Assembly (NCBI GenBank): GCA_012521465.1
Contig: JAAYMI010000096.1
Location: forward strand, 1 to 40,585
DNA: 40,585 nucleotides
Direction: 5' to 3'
From: Bacillota bacterium
GTDB lineage: Bacteria > Bacillota > Limnochordia > Darwinibacteriales > Darwinibacteriaceae
How positions within the stretch are numbered: the stretch's first letter is position 1; the number at the start of each line of letters is the position of its first letter. The position numbers and the translations under genes were made by a program. The notes beneath the pieces are model-generated. The model saw only the letters and a list, made by a program, of their open reading frames with translations. It made no database searches and was not told the origin of the DNA. This document shows positions 26,800 through 36,359 of the stretch, one piece after another.

Positions 26800-26838
26800 G
26801 GTGTTAGGCCGCCACGGCTAACACCTTTTCGTTTTTTT
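26800..26838 (+). terminator. Terminator after tRNA-Thr
   Basis: GGTGTTAG (26800-26807) pairs with CTAACACC (26818-26825), extended by inner CC/GG pairing, and is followed by TTTTCGTTTTTTT. Confidence 0.92.
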
Positions 26839-26849
26839 CACTGCCTACC

Positions 26850-27242
26850 TCACTGCTCAGCTTTTTCCAAGGCAGCTGCTGCCGCTTCTTTGAACTTGTT
26901 CCACGTGGATGTGGCGCCACTCACATTATCTACCGCTTCTGGATCCTGGGTTTCGATCAGCCTTTCCTCGAGAGTAGACTGAGCCTCCACGGCCAGCTGA
27001 TAGGGATAGCTTTCCCCCTTCGGATTTCCCTGGCTGTCGTATTCCTCGTAATCCACCTGCGTAATCTTGCCGTCCTTAATCATGAGCTCGACTTTGCCGT
27101 ATTGGTTGTTGTCATCCCGCTGGGATTCGCCGGTAAACGTTCCGTCATTCCATGTGGGTCCCATCTTTCTCTGGGCATTCATATACAGGGCCAGCCCCAA
27201 GACTGCCAAGACGACGATCACGATCCCGATTGTTCTGTTCAC
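26850..27242 (-). CDS. Membrane-anchored FMN-binding domain protein
   Basis: 130 residues. One N-terminal membrane segment (about 4-21) and an external FMN-binding domain: DGTFTGESQRD, VELMIKDGKITQVDYEEYDSQG and the flavin-attachment-type motif SGATST (108-113). Related domains in RnfG and NqrC carry covalent FMN on the threonine, so an electron-transfer role outside the membrane is possible. The GTG at 27242 follows GAGGAGG; longer readings run into tRNA genes and are false. It converges with the tRNA-Gly/Thr transcript and stands alone. Confidence 0.88.
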   Translation of the reverse strand: MNRTIGIVIVVLAVLGLALYMNAQRKMGPTWNDGTFTGESQRDDNNQYGKVELMIKDGKITQVDYEEYDSQGNPKGESYPYQLAVEAQSTLEERLIETQDPEAVDNVSGATSTWNKFKEAAAAALEKAEQ

Positions 27243-27304
27243 CCTATCCCTCCTCGTACACAGCTTGGTACTGATACTATGGGTAAAACAGGGCGAACTT
27301 ATGC

Positions 27305-27331
27305 AAAAAAGCCCCAAGCAGCACTTGAGGC
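27305..27331 (-). terminator. Terminator after tRNA-Glu
   Basis: GCCCCAAG (27311-27318) and CTTGAGGC (27324-27331) form an 8-bp stem with one wobble pair, followed on the minus strand by T6 (27305-27310). It ends the tRNA-Lys/tRNA-Glu transcript before the FMN-binding gene. Confidence 0.88.
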
Positions 27332-27344
27332 TTTCATCAGCAAA

Positions 27345-27420
27345 TGGTACCCCCAACCGGATTTGAACCGGTGCCTTCGCCGTGAAAGGGCGGTGTCCTA
27401 GGCCGCTAGACGATGGGGGC
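27345..27420 (-). tRNA. tRNA-Glu (anticodon TTC)
   Basis: 76 bases with encoded CCA. Loop CTTTCAC carries anticodon TTC, and the T arm is ACCGG-TTCAAAT-CCGGT. The anticodon stem is CCGCC/GGCGA, leaving a C-A mismatch at its base where most tRNA-Glu have a pair. The first acceptor pair is G-T. Confidence 0.94.
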
Positions 27421-27421
27421 A

Positions 27422-27497
27422 TGGTGAGCCATCCGCGATTCGAACGCGGGACACCCGGATTAAAAGTCCGGTGCTCTACCGACTGAGCTAATGGCTC
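27422..27497 (-). tRNA. tRNA-Lys (anticodon TTT)
   Basis: 76 bases with encoded CCA. Acceptor GAGCCAT/ATGGCTC, anticodon stem CCGGA/TCCGG with loop CTTTTAA, T arm CGCG-TTCGAAT-CGCG core. First gene of the tRNA-Lys/tRNA-Glu transcript, one base from tRNA-Glu. Confidence 0.96.
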
Positions 27498-27537
27498 TAG
27501 TATGAGCTGCTGCTCATGCCAGTGGGCCACAACCTGT

Positions 27538-27566
27538 ATAATAGCCAAGAACTAAGCTGATGTCAA
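27538..27566 (-). promoter_or_regulatory. Sigma-A promoter of tRNA-Lys/tRNA-Glu
   Basis: Perfect TTGACA (-35, 27561-27566), 17-bp spacer, TATTAT (-10, 27538-27543). A 6-bp hairpin (ATGAGC/GCTCAT, 27502-27517) lies in the leader before tRNA-Lys. Confidence 0.82.
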
Positions 27567-27567
27567 T

Positions 27568-29625
<2,058 letters not shown>

Positions 29626-29626
29626 C

Positions 29627-31591
29627 CTATTTCACCCTGCTTCCAGCTGGCATGTTTGCTGATACACTCACTAGCTCCAGCTTACCGTCAGGCGTGCTCG
29701 CGGCCAGAAGCATTCCCTGGGAGAGTTCGCCCCGCAGCTTGGCAGGTTTGAGGTTTTTCACCACAATGATGCGGCGCCCCACCAACTCTTCCGGTTTATA
29801 GTGTTTCGCGATACCAGCCACGATCTGGCGGCGCCCATCACCCACATCAATTTGGAGCTTTAAGAGGCGGTCAGCGCCTTTGACTGGTTCTGCCTCCAAA
29901 ACTTCTGCCACCACCAGCTCACACTTAAAGAAGTCATCAATTGTGATCAGCCCGTCCTCCGATTGCGCTTCAGCCGCGGGAGCTGCGGGCGCCTGCGAAA
30001 CCGCCGTTTTCTTGGCTTCTGCCGCAGGCTGCGCTTCCTCTCCTTCTGGCTCGTCGACCTTGAGTTCAATTCGGGGGAAGATGGGGTCGCCCTTCTTGGT
30101 AACGGTTGCTGGCTTCAGCCTACCAAACTCTGTATCGGCCAGCGTCTGTTCGGTTAGTGATTCCGAAATGCCGAGCTGAGCCCATATTTTGGCGCCAGTC
30201 TCAGGCAAAAATGGAGTCACGAGCAGTGCCACGATCCGTAGGGTTTCCACCAGATTGTACATTACAGTAGCCAGCTCGCCCTGAGAGGCTTCGTCTTTGG
30301 CCAATGCCCAGGGTGCCCGCTGGTCAATATACTTATTGGCTCGGCCGATCAGCTGCCAAATCTTCGCTAACGCCTCATTCAAGTGGAGATCTTTAAGGAG
30401 GCTGTCAAGCTCTGCTCCCAACCCTCCTACAGACTGGACGAACTCCCGATCGAGATCTGTTGCGTCCTTGGGCTCTGGCACCACACCGTTGAAGTACTTA
30501 TTCAACATGGCCAGACTGCGATTGAGGAGATTGCCCAGATCGTTCGCTAGGTCGGCATTGGTCCGCTCGATGAGGGCCCTCCGAGAGAAGTTCCCATCCT
30601 GCCCAAAGGATACCTCTCTCATGAGAAAATACCGGATCGGGTCCACCCCAAACTCATCGATCAGCAGATTAGGATCAACCACATTACCCTTAGATTTGGA
30701 CATCTTGTCATTGTCAAACAGCAGCCACCCGTGGCCAAAGACCGTTTTCGGTAGGGGCAGGTCCAAGGCCATTAAGATGATCGGCCAGATAATAGTGTGG
30801 AAGCGCATAATCTCTTTGCCCACTAGATGCACATCGGCGGGCCACCACTCGGCGAGCCTAGCGTGATCATCAGGATAACCCGCGGCGGTGAGGTAGTTGG
30901 TGAGGGCATCAAACCACACGTAGATCACGTGCCGTTCGTCTATGGGCACTGGAATTCCCCAGTCAAAAGTGGTCCGGGAAACGCAGAGATCTTCCAAGCC
31001 GCTCTTGACGAAACTCACCATCTCATTCCGGCGTGATTCGGGCCGGATAAAATCAGGGTTCTCCTCAATGTGCTTCAGGAGCCGATCAGCATACTTGCTG
31101 ATCTTAAAGAAGTAGCTTTCTTCTTCCACCAGCTCCACAGGGCGGCCGCAGTCAGGGCAGTTCCCATCCTGCAGTTTAGTTTCAACCCAGAAAGTCTCAC
31201 AGGGCGTGCAGTACCAGCCCTTATACGTACTCTTGTAGATATCTCCCTTTTCATAGATCTTCTGGAAGACAGTCTGCACCGCCTTGTGGTGGCGGGGCTC
31301 AGTTGTGCGGACAAAGTCGTCGTACTCCACGTTGAGCCGTTTCCAAAGCTGCTTAAAGGTGCTCACAATCGCGTCTACATATTCCTGAGGCTGTACTCCC
31401 TTGGCTTTGGCAATGCGCTCAATTTTCTGACCATGTTCATCCGAACCAGTGACAAACAATACCTTCCGACCGGCAAACTTGTGCCACCTGGCCAAAGAGT
31501 CGGCCACGACAGTGGTATAAGCATGCCCGATGTGCAGGCGATCACTGGGGTAATAAATTGGTGTGGAAATGTAAAACCTCTCAGTATTCAT
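29627..31591 (-). CDS. metG: Methionyl-tRNA synthetase
   Basis: Charges both elongator and initiator tRNA-Met. 654 residues: HIGH at 20-23 (RLHIGHAYT), a zinc knuckle CTPC with CPDC (about 126-146), KMSKS in DNDKMSKSKGNVV (about 300), anticodon-binding helices, an alanine/glutamate linker (about 525-550), and a C-terminal Trbp111-like tRNA-binding domain (about 552-654). The ATG at 31591 follows GAGGAGG; the longer reading crosses the T-box and is false. It is under T-box control and leads into tatD and purA. Confidence 0.97.
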   Translation of the reverse strand: MNTERFYISTPIYYPSDRLHIGHAYTTVVADSLARWHKFAGRKVLFVTGSDEHGQKIERIAKAKGVQPQEYVDAIVSTFKQLWKRLNVEYDDFVRTTEPRHHKAVQTVFQKIYEKGDIYKSTYKGWYCTPCETFWVETKLQDGNCPDCGRPVELVEEESYFFKISKYADRLLKHIEENPDFIRPESRRNEMVSFVKSGLEDLCVSRTTFDWGIPVPIDERHVIYVWFDALTNYLTAAGYPDDHARLAEWWPADVHLVGKEIMRFHTIIWPIILMALDLPLPKTVFGHGWLLFDNDKMSKSKGNVVDPNLLIDEFGVDPIRYFLMREVSFGQDGNFSRRALIERTNADLANDLGNLLNRSLAMLNKYFNGVVPEPKDATDLDREFVQSVGGLGAELDSLLKDLHLNEALAKIWQLIGRANKYIDQRAPWALAKDEASQGELATVMYNLVETLRIVALLVTPFLPETGAKIWAQLGISESLTEQTLADTEFGRLKPATVTKKGDPIFPRIELKVDEPEGEEAQPAAEAKKTAVSQAPAAPAAEAQSEDGLITIDDFFKCELVVAEVLEAEPVKGADRLLKLQIDVGDGRRQIVAGIAKHYKPEELVGRRIIVVKNLKPAKLRGELSQGMLLAASTPDGKLELVSVSANMPAGSRVK

Positions 31592-31610
31592 GTGCAATTC
31601 CCTCCTCGTA

Positions 31611-31880
31611 AAACAAAAAACCCTCACCCCTATCGGGACGAGAGTCTTACTCACGCGGTACCACCCAACTTTGCCGTGCACGCACGGCCGCCTCCAGGTA
31701 CAGACAGCTATACCCTCGCACTGTAACGGGTGCTCCCCGGCAGGGCCTACTGCTAGTTCAGCCCGCAGCTCCTGGGCCATGTTCAGTAATGAGCATTTCG
31801 TCAGCTTTCACCTTACCTGACTCTCTGTTGGAAACGCCGTATTACCTACTCTTCCCACTCATCGCTTGTGCTTTTCTGAT
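31611..31880 (-). promoter_or_regulatory. Methionine T-box riboswitch of metG
   Basis: The antiterminator T-box GGGTGGTACCGCG is at 31654-31666. After it comes a terminator (CTCTCGTCCC/GGGGTGAGGG with GATA loop, 31621-31644) and a T-rich run (31611-31620). The Stem I region near 31780-31875 includes AGGTGAAAGCTGACG and a likely ATG specifier at 31794-31796 within GAAATGCTC. Uncharged tRNA-Met would promote read-through into metG. Stem boundaries are approximate. Confidence 0.9.
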
Positions 31881-31886
31881 ACTGAG

Positions 31887-31915
31887 ATTTTAGCCGTAAT
31901 CCCATGGTTTGTCAA
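31887..31915 (-). promoter_or_regulatory. Sigma-A promoter of the metG T-box leader
   Basis: Perfect TTGACA (-35, 31910-31915), 17-bp spacer, TAAAAT (-10, 31887-31892) on the minus strand, starting transcription close to 31880. It lies back to back with the MFS transporter gene. Confidence 0.82.
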
Positions 31916-31953
31916 GTGTACGGCCTGCCGAGGGCTCAAATACTAAATAGCAG

Positions 31954-33180
31954 ATGGCAGCAACCAAAAAGAGGCGATCGGTCTTGGAAAAAAGGACGGC
32001 TGTGCAGTTTGCGGTACTCTGCGGCGTGCCTTTTGTCATGGTCTTGGGCAATTCCATGCTCATCCCAGTCTTCCCCCAAATGCAAAAAGCGATGGGACTC
32101 ACCCAGTTCCAGGTGGGACTAATTGTGACATTCTTCTCAGTCCCTGCTGGCCTGCTCATCCCTTTCGCCGGTTTTCTTTCCGATCAGTACGGCCGCAAAC
32201 CAATCATGGTTCCGGCCCTGTTTATCTACGGCGTGGGCGGCCTGATCAGCGGACTAGCGGCCGTTACGCTGGACAACCCCTATCCGCTGCTGCTGGCAGG
32301 CCGCGTAGTTCAGGGCTTAGGTGCTGGAGGAACTTACCAGCTGGCCATGGCCCTCACAGGCGATATCTTCCAAAGCAGTGAGCGGACAAAGGCCCTGGGC
32401 CTTTTGGAAGCATTTAACGGCTTAGGCAAGGTGGTAAGCCCCATCTTAGGTTCGTTGATTGCTTTGATCAGCTGGTATGCGCCCTTTTTTGCCTACAGTA
32501 TCGTCACCTTTCCCATCGCGGTAGGTGTCTGGCTGTTGGTGAAAGAAAAGACCGAGGAGCTTAAGGGGCAGTCGTTTGGAGAATACTGGCGCAACCTCAA
32601 GGGAGTCTTCGCGGAAAAAGCCAGCCTGCTCCTATCGTGCTACCTGGTGGGCATGACGGCCCTTTTTATCCTGTTTGGCGTGCTCAGCTACATCTCAGAC
32701 GTGTTGGAATCAAGCTACCACCTGTATGGTCTGAAAAGGGGATTTGTGATTGCCATCCCGGTGTTCTCTATGGCGGCTACATCTTACCTAAGCGGTGCTT
32801 TGCTCTCGGAGCGCAAAGCCCTGTGGAAGTGGGTCGTTGTGGGAGGCATGACCCTGAGTGCTGCCGCCTTAACCCTTCTTCCCCTGTTCGCTGCCCTTGT
32901 ACCTACCATGGCCGTCCTCTTTGTCTTGGGAATAAGCATCGGTCTTGTTCTCCCCCCCATTAACACCCTCATCACCGGCGCCACGAGCGCTAAGCGCCGA
33001 GGGATCGTCACCTGTCTCTACGGCACGGTGCGGTTTTTTGGGGTGGCGATCGGGCCGCCAACCTTTGGTCTAGTTATCCAGTATGGCCGCTGGGTGACTT
33101 TCTTGGGAGCAGCCGCGGTGAGCGCCTTGGCTGTGGTCGCAGCTTGTCTGTTTATCACCCCTCCTGAGAACGAGGAATAG
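31954..33180 (+). CDS. Major facilitator superfamily transporter
   Basis: 408 residues, 12 hydrophobic segments in two halves, with the cytoplasmic loop 2-3 motif GFLSDQYGRKPIM (about 73-85) and motif-C-like GLGKVVSPILGSL (about 155-167) typical of drug-type exporters. Substrate unknown. No ribosome site precedes the ATG at 31954; a TTG at 31984 with AGAGG upstream is an alternative that would trim ten residues. It stands 41 bases before the comA-like gene on the same strand, so the two are probably one transcript and it may export a related product. These two genes are absent from this place in B. subtilis. Confidence 0.88.
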   Translation: MAATKKRRSVLEKRTAVQFAVLCGVPFVMVLGNSMLIPVFPQMQKAMGLTQFQVGLIVTFFSVPAGLLIPFAGFLSDQYGRKPIMVPALFIYGVGGLISGLAAVTLDNPYPLLLAGRVVQGLGAGGTYQLAMALTGDIFQSSERTKALGLLEAFNGLGKVVSPILGSLIALISWYAPFFAYSIVTFPIAVGVWLLVKEKTEELKGQSFGEYWRNLKGVFAEKASLLLSCYLVGMTALFILFGVLSYISDVLESSYHLYGLKRGFVIAIPVFSMAATSYLSGALLSERKALWKWVVVGGMTLSAAALTLLPLFAALVPTMAVLFVLGISIGLVLPPINTLITGATSAKRRGIVTCLYGTVRFFGVAIGPPTFGLVIQYGRWVTFLGAAAVSALAVVAACLFITPPENEE

Positions 33181-33221
33181 TATAGCCTAGCACTAGTACG
33201 GAAGAACCAGGAGGGAAATAG

Positions 33222-34049
33222 ATGAACAGGATTCAACCGGTCAGCGCCTGGGACGCGGTGGTGGCGCTGCCCGAAACCAAGCGCTTCCCCAAACCCCGCA
33301 CAGAGGGAATTACAATGGTGATCGACAAAGGCCTTGGTCTCACAGAAACGCGAGAGCTGCTGGAGATGGCAGCAGATCACATGGATTTCCTCAAGATCGC
33401 TTTCGGGAGTTCGGCCCTCTATCCGACACGCCTGATGAAAGAAAAGCTTGCTCTGGTCAAGAGCTACGGCGTACACGTGTACCCCGGGGGCACACTATTT
33501 GAGATCGCATTCTACCAAGGCATGCTGAAGGAGTTTCTTACCCGCGCCCAAGAACTGGGCTTCACTTATGTGGAAATCTCGGAAGGCACCATCGATCTGC
33601 CCAGGCACCGCCGGGCTGAGTGCATCAAGATGGCCCGTGATTGGGGCTTTGGGGTTGTGTCGGAAATCGGGAAGAAGGACAAGTCGGTGAAAATCCAGCC
33701 CGCAGCAGCGGTAGAACAGATCCTCACAGATCTAGAAAACGGTTCAGAAAAGGTGATCATTGAGGGCCGTGACTCAGGTAAAGGAGTGGGAATCTACGAC
33801 GACCAGGGGGCGGTGAATGACAGTCTGCTCGATGAAATCCTAGCTGGTATTAAGTCAGCCAGCAAAATACTGATCGAGGCACCCCAAACAAGCCAGCAGA
33901 ACCACTTGCTGCTTAAGCTTGGGCCCAACGTCAATCTGGGGAATGTTCAGCCCCATGATGTGCTTACCCTAGAATCCACCCGTGTCGGACTGAGGGGTGA
34001 CACCCTCCGAGAGTTACTCAAAAACGCGCCGCGCTCGTATAGGTCGTAA
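33222..34049 (+). CDS. comA: Phosphosulfolactate synthase (ComA) family protein
   Basis: 275 residues. ComA condenses sulfite with phosphoenolpyruvate to phosphosulfolactate, the first step to coenzyme M in methanogens and to sulfolactate in some bacteria. Family blocks are clear: GITMVIDKGLGLTETRELLE (about 29-48), DFLKIAFGSSALYP (about 54-67), VYPGGTLFEIA (about 85-95), VEISEGTIDLP (about 115-125), VVSEIGKKD (about 145-153) and EGRDSGKGVGIYD. AGGAGGG precedes the ATG. No ComB phosphatase or ComC dehydrogenase is present nearby. The symbol reflects family membership; the substrate is inferred. Confidence 0.85.
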   Translation: MNRIQPVSAWDAVVALPETKRFPKPRTEGITMVIDKGLGLTETRELLEMAADHMDFLKIAFGSSALYPTRLMKEKLALVKSYGVHVYPGGTLFEIAFYQGMLKEFLTRAQELGFTYVEISEGTIDLPRHRRAECIKMARDWGFGVVSEIGKKDKSVKIQPAAAVEQILTDLENGSEKVIIEGRDSGKGVGIYDDQGAVNDSLLDEILAGIKSASKILIEAPQTSQQNHLLLKLGPNVNLGNVQPHDVLTLESTRVGLRGDTLRELLKNAPRSYRS

Positions 34050-34094
34050 TTCCTAGCGCCTTTAGGACCATTCTCCTTTTTTTCCCAAGGATAA

Positions 34095-34123
34095 TTGACG
34101 TTTCCTGGAAATCATTATATAAT
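34095..34123 (+). promoter_or_regulatory. Sigma-A promoter of abrB with palindromic spacer and -10
   Basis: TTGACG (34095-34100), 17-bp spacer, perfect TATAAT (34118-34123). The spacer starts with TTTCCTGGAAA and the -10 lies inside the perfect 14-base palindrome TCATTATATAATGA (34112-34125). Autoregulation by AbrB is a reasonable guess. Confidence 0.85.
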
Positions 34124-34173
34124 GACTTAAGCAAATGTCGATTAATCTCGAACTATCAAGGAGGAGGGTATAA

Positions 34174-34419
34174 GTGAAGGCTACTGGAATCGTACGCAAG
34201 GTCGACGACTTAGGCCGTGTCGTATTACCCATAGAGCTCCGGCGCAGTCTGGGCATTCAAGAAAAGGATCCCCTGGAGATTTTTGTCGAAGGCGATCATA
34301 TCGTCTTGCGCAAACCATCGCGCCTCTGCATCTTCTGCGGCAGCGGAGAAAGCATTGAAGAATTCAGAGGCAAAGGCGTGTGCCCAACCTGCCGCAGCGC
34401 GTTAGGTGATGCACGCTAG
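34174..34419 (+). CDS. abrB: AbrB/SpoVT-type transition-state regulator with zinc-ribbon tail
   Basis: 81 residues. The N-terminal swapped-hairpin DNA-binding domain is nearly that of B. subtilis AbrB (KATGIVRKVDDLGRVVLPIELRRSLGI, partly quoted). The C-terminal half differs: it carries CIFC (C52, C55) and CPTC (C70, C73), a likely zinc ribbon in place of the usual multimerisation domain. GTG start after GGAGGAGGG. It has its own promoter and is convergent with rsmI; their stop codons overlap in a CTAG. The rsmI-abrB-metG order matches B. subtilis, but orientation differs. Confidence 0.92.
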   Translation: MKATGIVRKVDDLGRVVLPIELRRSLGIQEKDPLEIFVEGDHIVLRKPSRLCIFCGSGESIEEFRGKGVCPTCRSALGDAR

Positions 34420-35243
34420 TCCAAGTCCAAAGCCAGTTTGTAGATGCGGTTCTTAGGAAGGCGGTATCGGCTTGCCACTTCTTGGACAGCGGCTTTCTTA
34501 GTGAAGCCCCTGTCCAACAATTCTTGTAGAGCAAGCTTGATATCGCCTTCTGTGATCTCTGCCTCGGCCCCTTCGCTGCCCGTGGATCCGGCAACGGTAA
34601 TCACAAATTCGCCCCGCGGCTGCTGAACCGCAAAGTAGTCCAACAGCTCCGCGAGGCTGCCGCGCATCGTCTCTTCGAATTTCTTAGTCAACTCTCGGGA
34701 TACACTTGCCCGGCGATTGCCGAGACAGCGGTGAAGATCGCTCAGGGTTTCCACTAATCGGTGAGGCGCTTCGTACAGCACGATGGGATAGGGGATTTGA
34801 GCCAGCCGCACTAGTTCTGCCTGGCGCTCACTCCCCCTGCGGGGCAGAAATCCATAGAATAGAAATTGGTCACTTAAGATACCGCTCTGCACGTAGGCTG
34901 TAACGGCCGCCGTTGCACCAGGCAGTACAGTGCAGGGAATTCCTGCCTCAATCACCGCGTTAATCAGCAGGCGGCCTGGGTCAGAGATACCGGGCATGCC
35001 GGCATCAGAAACCAAGGCAATCTGCTTGCCAGCCCGCAGCTGTTCTAGCAGAAAATCAACACGAGCTGCTTCATTGTGCTCGTGCAGGCTGATGAGTGGT
35101 GTCTTGATCTCGTAATGGTTCAAGAGTTTAACGGTTCTGCGGGTATCTTCGGCGGCAATTAGGTCAACCTCCTTGAGGGTCCTGAGGACCCTCAAGGTAA
35201 TATCTTCTAAGTTTCCAATGGGGGTAGGGCATACGTAAAGCAT
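34416..35243 (-). CDS. rsmI: 16S rRNA (cytidine1402-2'-O)-methyltransferase RsmI
   Basis: 275 residues. Methylates the ribose of C1402 in the decoding centre with S-adenosylmethionine. Tetrapyrrole-methylase fold with VCPTPIGNLEDITLR (about 4-18), AAEDTRRTVKLLNHY (about 30-44), LVSDAGMPGISDPG (about 77-90) and the C-terminal helical part. The ATG follows GAGGGG. Last gene of the gin-tmk-darA-holB-ricT operon, 12 bases after ricT. Its stop overlaps that of abrB on the other strand. Confidence 0.96.
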   Translation of the reverse strand: MLYVCPTPIGNLEDITLRVLRTLKEVDLIAAEDTRRTVKLLNHYEIKTPLISLHEHNEAARVDFLLEQLRAGKQIALVSDAGMPGISDPGRLLINAVIEAGIPCTVLPGATAAVTAYVQSGILSDQFLFYGFLPRRGSERQAELVRLAQIPYPIVLYEAPHRLVETLSDLHRCLGNRRASVSRELTKKFEETMRGSLAELLDYFAVQQPRGEFVITVAGSTGSEGAEAEITEGDIKLALQELLDRGFTKKAAVQEVASRYRLPKNRIYKLALDLD

Positions 35244-35255
35244 TCTCTAATCCCC

Positions 35256-36359
35256 TCAGCTTTGCGGGGCCTCGGAACGTTCTCCACTTGGTTTCCGGCG
35301 CTTCCGCCGCGGCCGCCGCGATTTTGGTTCTGGCTTGGGCTTTTCTTGCTCTTGCTCTGCCGCAGAGGCTTTCTGCGGCTGCTGCGGCTTTTCGCCCTCA
35401 GGAGCTTTGCGCCGCTTGGCACTTTTCTTGCGTTTGCTGCTGCCTTTACGGGCAGGCTTTGGCTGCTCGTGGCTAGTCTCCGAATCAGCCTTTTCTCCTT
35501 CAGGCGCAGCTGCTTCATCGCTGGGATCACGGCTGATCAGCGGACGTTCCTCTACCTCTGCCGCCTCCCGCATTATCTCGTAATCAACCGCTTGGATGGT
35601 ATCTTCCTTTAGGAGGTCACTGTAAAACTCTTCCTCGTCTTCCACTTCATTGAAAAACTCATCTGCCAGTGCCAAAGTCTGGCAGCCCGGACATCCATCT
35701 CCATAGAGAGATTTATGGGTTTTGTACACATCTGCTTCATACCGCAAACAGCACATCAGCCGACCGCAGATCCCGGAAATCTTGGAAGGATTGAGGGATA
35801 AGTTTTGCTCCTTGGCCATCTTAATGGATACAGGCGCAAAATCACCCAAGAAGGTGGCGCAGCACAAAGGCCTGCCGCATGAGCCCAGCCCACCGATCAT
35901 CTTCGCTTCGTCCCGCACACCGATTTGGCGAAGCTCGATGCGGATGCGGAAAATAGCCGCCAAGTCCTTCACCAGCTCACGGAAATCCACTCGCCCATCG
36001 GCTGTGAAGTAGAACAGCAGCTTGCTGTCGTCGAAGGTGTATTCTGCATCTACGAGCTTCATCGGGAGGCCGTGCTCGGCGATTTTTTTCAGGGCAATCT
36101 CGAAGGCCTCCTTGGCCCTGCGCGCCAAGCGAGCTGTGTGCTCCTTGTCCTCGTCAGTCGCGACTCGGATCACTTGTTTGAGAGGCTGAACCACTTCATT
36201 GTCTGGCACCTGTTTCGGCGCAACCACTACCTCACCGAACTCAATCCCACGTGACGTCTCCACTATACAGTGGTCTCCCACGGCGATCTTCAGATCACCT
36301 GGCTGAAAGTAATATATCTTACCGGCTTTCTTAAACCGGACACCCACTACAGTTTGCAT
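35256..36359 (-). CDS. ricT: RicT (YaaT), PSP1-domain regulator with a long basic tail
   Basis: 367 residues. In B. subtilis RicT forms a complex with RicA and RicF that carries [4Fe-4S] clusters, affects RNase Y-dependent mRNA processing, and is needed for sporulation, biofilm and competence. The PSP1 core (about 1-260) has the expected cysteines: C161, C166, C167 and C198, C203, C204, plus CPGC at about 223-226. A tail (about 270-367) of Glu/Pro then Lys/Arg-rich sequence (RKGSSKRKKSAKRRK, SRRPRRKRRK) is absent from the 275-residue B. subtilis protein. The ATG directly follows the holB stop. Confidence 0.94.
   Translation of the reverse strand: MQTVVGVRFKKAGKIYYFQPGDLKIAVGDHCIVETSRGIEFGEVVVAPKQVPDNEVVQPLKQVIRVATDEDKEHTARLARRAKEAFEIALKKIAEHGLPMKLVDAEYTFDDSKLLFYFTADGRVDFRELVKDLAAIFRIRIELRQIGVRDEAKMIGGLGSCGRPLCCATFLGDFAPVSIKMAKEQNLSLNPSKISGICGRLMCCLRYEADVYKTHKSLYGDGCPGCQTLALADEFFNEVEDEEEFYSDLLKEDTIQAVDYEIMREAAEVEERPLISRDPSDEAAAPEGEKADSETSHEQPKPARKGSSKRKKSAKRRKAPEGEKPQQPQKASAAEQEQEKPKPEPKSRRPRRKRRKPSGERSEAPQS

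Noticed and set aside
26850-27548. 232-codon reading of the FMN-binding protein
   Set aside because: The N-terminal 100 codons run through tRNA-Lys and tRNA-Glu and their terminator; the real start is the GTG at 27242 behind GAGGAGG.
31592-31780. N-terminal extension of MetG
   Set aside because: It is an open frame through the T-box terminator and antiterminator; the HIGH-containing start at 31591 has a proper ribosome site.
34050-34090. Terminator after comA (CCTAGCGCCTTTAGG then T-run)
   Set aside because: The short stem is separated from the T7 by about ten bases, so it does not form a proper intrinsic terminator.
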